A stretch of 64,000 bases of DNA, taken from positions 4,813,127 to 4,877,126 of the forward strand of contig JAQFVV010006272.1 in the NCBI GenBank assembly GCA_028023455.1, given 5' to 3'. Within the stretch, counting starts at the first letter, position 1; each line of letters opens with the position of its first letter. Origin of the DNA: Epiperipatus broadwayi (Eukaryota; Onychophora; Udeonychophora; Euonychophora; Peripatidae). The notes beneath the pieces are model-generated. The model ran no database searches. It saw only the letters and a list, made by a program, of their open reading frames with translations, and had not been told where the DNA came from. Made by a program: the position numbers and the translations under genes. Below are positions 58,640 to 64,000 of this stretch, one piece after another.

Positions 58640-60835
58640 AGGCTATAAGTTTAAAAGAAAATAAAGTGATAATAAGGAGTAATACCTGATCTTATAAAGT
58701 TTGAAATAAAAAGTAGAAAAAAAAAAAAAAACTTTTATCTTGATAATAAAAAGTAAAATCTAGCAATAGCAATAAAAGTAAATATGAGAGCATACATATA
58801 GTAAAATATGATACTTTAGTAAAAGGGGAAACAAACAATAACTATTTCTTAACTTCCTCTCAGCTTATTATAGATGATTCAAATGTCAGAAGAAAAAGAA
58901 AATTATGCAAAAAAAAAAAAAATCCAATTGTGAAAAATATATATATGTATATCTTTAAAAAAAAATGGTAAGCACAAAATTTTGTAAAATCATTTATCAG
59001 CTAAGCAATAAAATAAATTAATTTACTATCTTAATCATAATTATAGGTAATGTTCTTTAGCTTAACATTTTAACACTAATTGTGAATATATATTTAAATT
59101 AACTTTCTTTTCAATATTTTATTTTCTCTTCTGATATTTTAGCTGGTTGACAGTATTTTTTCATTCTTAAATTACATAATTACTCTTTATATATATTACA
59201 TAACAGAAGGCATCCATGAAATTGATGACCTTTTTTTTCATTAAAGGGGAGAGGATGTAATCAAGACTAGACAAAGGTTATGCATACATATACATTAAAT
59301 CTTTATGCATACATATACATTAAATCTACTATCATACTAACACTTTATAATGACAAAATACTAATCGATTAACAAAATACTAATCGATTAACAAAAAACT
59401 AATAATTATTTACTTTAATTTATTGAATCTTTTGTTAACTAATAATAATGATGCCCCTTTAGTGTTATTTATATGTTCACAAATACAATATTGGATTAAT
59501 TATTTATAAAAATCTCCAATCATTTTATAATCTTGTAAAATAAAACAAGAGTATTTAATTCATTTTTTTTTAGTTCAATAGTTTTGTAATAATTATTATT
59601 ACAAAAGAAATGTTTCATTTTTTATCAAGAAAAGAGGTTGTGTTTTTTTAACTTCTTTAAAATATCATAAAAGAATCAAGTTAAAATCTTTGCATATCTT
59701 ATCAGATAATATCAGAATAGTTCTGGAAACAAAAAAAGTTTATCACATTCTAAATACTTTCCTACTTCAATAATCTTTTCTTTGTAATCTATTATGCCAT
59801 ATCTTTCCATTAAAAGTACTATTAATAAAAAAAAAAGTACTATTAATTAGATGCAGTGATAATTAAAATAAGATGCATAAAAGAAATTTTTATTCTCCAT
59901 GAAGAAATTCACTTGTTTATCATTTTAGAAAGAAAATGTATGGTAAATGTACCTCTCTAAAAAAAAAAAAATTATCAAAAGGAAAATTATTCATTCAGCA
60001 ATATAAGTGTCAATCAGGTAACAAATTCCATTATTTATTTACTTTTTTAATAAAGGAATACTAATAAACTCATTTAATTTAATACTGGATTTATTTTATA
60101 AAAAAAAAAACATGTTGGTGTTTTATGCTTGAAATAAAATGTTTAAATTAACTGCATGTTGGTCTTGTTTAATTAAAATAAAAATAATATAGATCAGGAA
60201 AATTTACATTGGGATATTCTATATATAAAAAAAAGAATAATGAAAACATAAAGGAGTTTCCATTAAAATATCTAAATATTATTTCACTTAAATTACTGCA
60301 AGAAAAGGTGTGAAGAAGTATTTGCTTGAATAATTATTTCAGTGATAATTGTCTACATATAGAAATCTTTCCATATAATAGACATTTTTAAAAATATGCC
60401 AAATACCAAAAATTACAACATTACCTATAATAAAAGGAAAGTTTAATATTATCATATATTACTTTGTAAAATAATTATATAATTTAATTTATGATTGTAT
60501 TTATGTTTGTATTGTTATAACAAATATAATACTAAGCATAAAAGAAAAAATTGATATATATATATTTTCTTTATAAAAAGACTATGCATGCTTGAGTTAA
60601 ATATTAGAATATACATGTGTGTATGAGATATTAATATTAGCTTAATATATTTTTGCTATAAGTTTCTTCATTTGACTATCATAAAAATTGTATGTGAAAA
60701 TGGTTTTATGCCCTCTTCTCTTCTGAATTTTCATAATCTAAATATTTAATTTTACATTCAAATTATATCTCATCCATAATATTAGCTGATACTGTTTATT
60801 GAATACATCAGGTTTACCTGGAGAAGGCTTGGAAT
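58640..60835. other. Intronic DNA with short tandem repeats
   Basis: GCATACATATACATTAAATC is repeated at about 59281-59325, and TACTAATCGATTAACAAA is repeated at about 59350-59395. Otherwise AT-rich without a gene. Confidence 0.55.
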
Positions 60836-60837
60836 CA

Positions 60838-61184
60838 TAATCATTTTATACAAATAAACTATTTATTTTATATAGCACGATGTTTATAAACTGTAATATT
60901 AATAATCAGCATTAAGCTATTGCACATGCGCTTTGTAGATTTTTAACAATAAATGAATACTCCCACTTCAAACACAAGATAAATCTTTGGAAAAGATAGA
61001 AATGTTTAATATCTTCACGCTCTCACTTTCAAATACTTAAGATTTGCCCATACATAAGCATTTGGGTTCGAAAAGATAGATGATTCATTCTATCTTTTCC
61101 AAAGACTTATCTTGTGTTTGAAGTGGGAGTATTCATTTATTGTTAAAAATCTACAAAGCGCATGTGTAATCATTTTATGCAAAT
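60838..61184 (-). mobile_element. Hairpin retroposon family A, copy 2, with 18-bp flanking duplication and flipped loop
   Basis: Element 60856-61166. The flanks TAATCATTTTATACAAAT (60838-60855) and TAATCATTTTATGCAAAT (61167-61184) match at 17 of 18 positions. The left lead TATTTATTTTATATAGCAC and both arms match copy 1, but the right end stops at GCGCATGTG, shorter than copy 1. The central loop (CTTAAGATTTGCCCATACAT) is the reverse complement of the loops in copy 1 and the 54.8 kb copy relative to the lead. Confidence 0.85.
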
Positions 61185-61189
61185 TTACT

Positions 61190-62725
61190 TACTGATCCTA
61201 TGTAGAAGTAGCATAGTAATTATAATTATGTTATAGTACTATATATATTTTACAAGTGGAACTTAATGGCACCCAACCACATTTTCATACTATTAGATGT
61301 ATTTGATTTCATTTATTAAAACAAAAATTAATTTGTAGTTCATAATCAAATGGGTGGATATTAAATCTCATTCAGGATTTTCATTATATCCTAAACGAAC
61401 TCTTTTCTTAGTTATATTTGCTACAGTCACCACTATTTATATTTGATTTTAGAGGACTTATAATAGAATGTTTTTATAAAATACTTGATTATTTATTTAA
61501 CTACTGGAATGTCTATGAGTATATTATATAGATTGTATATAAAATGGATTTCATAATTACATAAATATGTAAAAATTATTCCTGAATTAATTATCTTAAT
61601 TTTAATATATTCTAAAAAAAATTTACATATGCTAATATACTTGAGAATTAATAAAAGACTGTACTTATTTCTTATGGAATTCCAAATTATTAATTTCTCA
61701 TCGGTATCTAATTAATTTTCTTGGAAAATAGCAGCTATTAGTGTAGTCTTATAGCAAAGGTAATTTAATTTGTCTTGGTATAATGAGTGAATGAATCCAT
61801 GGCTATAAACTTGAATATATTTATTTTAGTGATTGTGGTCAATATATAGCAGACATTAAAGAAATTATCACCTCATATAAGTATTCAATAGGTGAAATCT
61901 ATCTTGCATAAACCTGAACCAATCCATTACAATATGTACAATAATTATTTCTTCATATATATCCTATGCTTTCTATGTTCATTTGCAAATTTAATGTCAT
62001 AAATTTACATAAAACATTTATATATATAAAAAAAATTATAAAATAGATATACATATAGTCTTAGGATATCATTAATATAAAACACTATCAATTTTAGCAC
62101 TAAAGAAAATTGCTAACTTTTTGAAAACATCAGAGGAAGAGAAAATAAAACATTAAAAAAAATTCCATACAGAGAGTCAATTTATTCATTATTTTAATAT
62201 CTAAGGCATATCATTACATGTTCTCTACACAAATGAATGCTATCAAGTGACACCAGATACAAAATCTAACACTTAAATTGGAGGTTTATCTTTTACGGAC
62301 CAGTCTTTATTAACCACTTGCATTATATCAACACAGCTACATTATCAGCATATTCTTAAACAATTTCTGATGGACAATTCTAAGAATACTTTTTTTTTCA
62401 TTATTTAATAAAGATCACCAATGTAGAAAAAAAAATTTGTTTACCAAATCTAAAATGAAGTTTCTCTTTCATTTTTTACAATGAGCCTGAGATGATGTTC
62501 AATTAACTTCTGTTTTTAAAAATGGTAAAACATGAAAAGAAAAAAAAAAAGAAGCAAGAATCTTAGCATTAGTACTTGTATTCATCTGATCTCTTAAATA
62601 ATTAACTATTCACAAGTAAATAAAACAAAACTTTTATCAATTCATAACTAAATGCTTAATATATTATGAAAATAAATGGACTGTTTTAAAATAATTATTT
62701 TTATTTAAAAAAATAAATAAATAAC
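61190..62725. other. Intronic DNA, no gene seen
   Basis: AT-rich intron sequence without recognisable structure. Confidence 0.5.
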
Positions 62726-62728
62726 TAA

Positions 62729-62842
62729 ATTGTTTATTACTCTGGAGATCATGTAACATTCAAGCACAGGAAGTAACAGGATTGAATTGTCATTAATGGA
62801 CTTTTTAGCTCTAGAATTTGCCATTCTACCACTACATTAAGC
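62729..62842 (-). mobile_element. tRNA-derived SINE, copy 3
   Basis: Minus strand AATGTAGTGGTAGAATGGC, AAATTCTAGAGCTAAAAAG, ATGACAATTCAATCCTGTTA, CTTCCTGTGCTTGAATGTTA and a CATGATCTCCAGAGTAATAA ending. It has the same block order as the copies at 19935 and 20062 and includes the central block that copy 2 lacks. Confidence 0.65.
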
Positions 62843-62849
62843 TTCTTTC

Positions 62850-63279
62850 TTTTTTTTTTTTTTCAAATAATAATTAATTAATGAATTCTGAGAATTTGTT
62901 ACTTAGAAATTCAACTGCAAAACTTTAAAATTTATCAAATGGAGATTTTTGATTGTATTCATTATATAAATACATTTCCACAAAAACAAAAAAAAAATTA
63001 TTTAAATAAAAAATAAATACCATATCTAGTGTCAAGTATGACAATATGTAAAAATAGATGCTACAATTTTATTCACCGGTATTATCAATTAAGCTTTAGT
63101 AATATCATTCCTATGGGAATTAGGGTAGGTTTCTTATAATTTACAAATTAAAAATATTTCTGGGATGTTTTTTGTTGTTGTTGTTGTAATTGATAAGCCA
63201 TAAACATTATGCATATGTGTATATTTGTGAATATATATATATAGACAGATAAATACAGATAATAAAATTAAATAATTAC
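62850..63279. other. Intronic DNA, no gene seen
   Basis: Separates the SINE from the linker exon. It contains a T run at 62850-62864 and a TTG microsatellite near 63172-63187. Confidence 0.5.
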
Positions 63280-63361
63280 AGCTATAGATCTTGAATTCTT
63301 GTTAGAAAGATTATCAACTGATGCTGGAGTGGATGTTAAAAGTGGAACAGCCTTGGGAATA
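63280..63361 (-). CDS. Vinculin/alpha-catenin-like gene, proline-containing linker exon
   Basis: An 82-bp exon on the minus strand, bounded upstream by TTTTAG and downstream by GTAATT. One base completes a split codon and 27 codons follow, beginning IPKAVPLLTSTPASV and ending NSRSIA in phase 0. The other two frames hit stops or do not join the next exon. The proline/serine-rich composition fits the flexible linker that separates head and tail in vinculin. Its last residues join smoothly to TAAWFLQQE of the next exon, giving the short Ala-rich start of the tail helix bundle. Linker sequence itself is poorly conserved, so the call depends on splice signals, phase and neighbour. Exons for the head domain should lie to the right of this window. 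Confidence 0.6.
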
Positions 63362-64000
63362 CTAAAATATATATATATAAATTTTTTATATAAAAAGGAA
63401 GAAACTTTTAATTAAATTCATCTTAAAAAAACTATCAACAGGCTCTTACTCAATTCATAATATATTTCTACCTTTTTATTAATTGGGTCAAAATAAATAT
63501 GTTGTCTCCAATCCATCATTTTAAAAATAAAAATTGTATTTCTCTATACTATTATTTTCTATCCAATACACAAATCTATATTTAGTAAAATATATAATAA
63601 CTAATATTTTATCACACTTAACAGCTTATAATTACTTAAATATCAAGTTTTAACTCTTATCTTTACAATAAATATTTTTATTAACTTTTAAACTTTCAAC
63701 TATATCTTATAATTTCATAATATTAAACATGCCAACAAATATTTCATACCTTTAACATGTCCTTCTATAACAATATTATCTACTGTATTGACTTAACATT
63801 TCCCATCATTTCCATCTTTCTCTTTTGTTTATAACTTGATGTTTCTTTATCTCTGCTAAAATAAAACTCTTTAGTTTTTGCTTCATTCTATCTCCTTGCA
63901 TTCTTACCCTCTGTTAATTAAAAATCTTAAGTGCATCCTCTCTGATTCTCTCTAATGACCATCTCCATTAGTTGACTTCAGTTTATTTTTATTTTCTTTC
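63362..64000. other. Intron upstream of the linker exon
   Basis: AT-rich. The last 200 bp (63800-64000) are C/T-rich on the plus strand, as is typical of the antisense of a decayed LINE coding strand. A minus-strand reading gives an Arg/Glu/Lys-rich peptide without a firm motif. Confidence 0.4.

Overview
This is a eukaryotic nuclear window, very AT-rich, dominated by introns and transposable elements. Five short, splice-bounded exons on the minus strand carry the C-terminal part of one protein of the vinculin/alpha-catenin superfamily. In transcript order they lie at 63280-63361, 52035-52169, 24096-24196, 19616-19718 and 3857-3943. Their phases join without a break, so almost the whole 64 kb is the body of one gene, with introns of about 11.1, 27.8, 4.4 and 15.7 kb. 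The last exon(s) lie to the left of 3857, probably outside the window, and most of the protein lies to the right of 64000. The retroelements look arthropod-like and, from my memory of tick LINEs, perhaps chelicerate. Species cannot be fixed from the sequence alone.

Layout. 0-4 kb: a hAT transposase C-terminal remnant and two LINE 3' fragments. 5-11.9 kb: a nearly full-length but broken non-LTR retrotransposon (minus strand) with a two-ORF structure: a zinc-knuckle ORF1, then an endonuclease/reverse-transcriptase/zinc-finger ORF2. 12.27-13.66 kb: a compact Ty3/gypsy LTR element in which most of gag-pol is deleted, with both LTRs and a 5-bp target duplication. 14-17.5 kb: a dispersed repeat pair and a hAT-like element. 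19.9-23.6 kb: tRNA-derived SINEs and a LINE 3' fragment. 26.9-28.6 kb: a tRNA-like gene copy and a hAT element with ZBED-like transposase remnants and an 8-bp target duplication. 29.2-36.2 kb: a hairpin retroposon and a 2.7-kb element with 45-bp terminal inverted repeats and internal tandem repeats. 38.4-38.9 kb: a 435-bp palindrome. 43.5-51.3 kb: two hammerhead-ribozyme repeat elements flanking two copies of a decayed RTE-like LINE. 52-55.7 kb: tandem repeats, a partial hairpin retroposon and a palindrome. 57.9-58.6 kb: a third member of the ribozyme-repeat group. 60.9-61.2 kb: another hairpin retroposon.

The most interesting content is a set of snap-back elements that are not ordinary MITEs. 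Three of them (43.6-45.7, 50.75-51.32 and 57.9-58.6 kb) are flanked by direct repeats of 15, 14 and 13 bp. They carry a recurrent motif that folds as a type I hammerhead ribozyme; the best copy is at 45106-45151, with three helices and a GUC cleavage triplet. They resemble the retrozyme / Penelope-like terminal repeat class, although every copy here has core substitutions. A separate family (29767-30113 and 60856-61166, partial copy near 54.8 kb) is a palindrome with 20-bp and 18-bp flanking duplications; its loop is inverted between the two full copies. Long, variable-length duplications suggest reverse-transcription-based insertion rather than cut-and-paste transposition.

All reading was by eye. 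Element ends are approximate unless a target duplication fixes them. Family names rest on recalled motifs, not on database searches.
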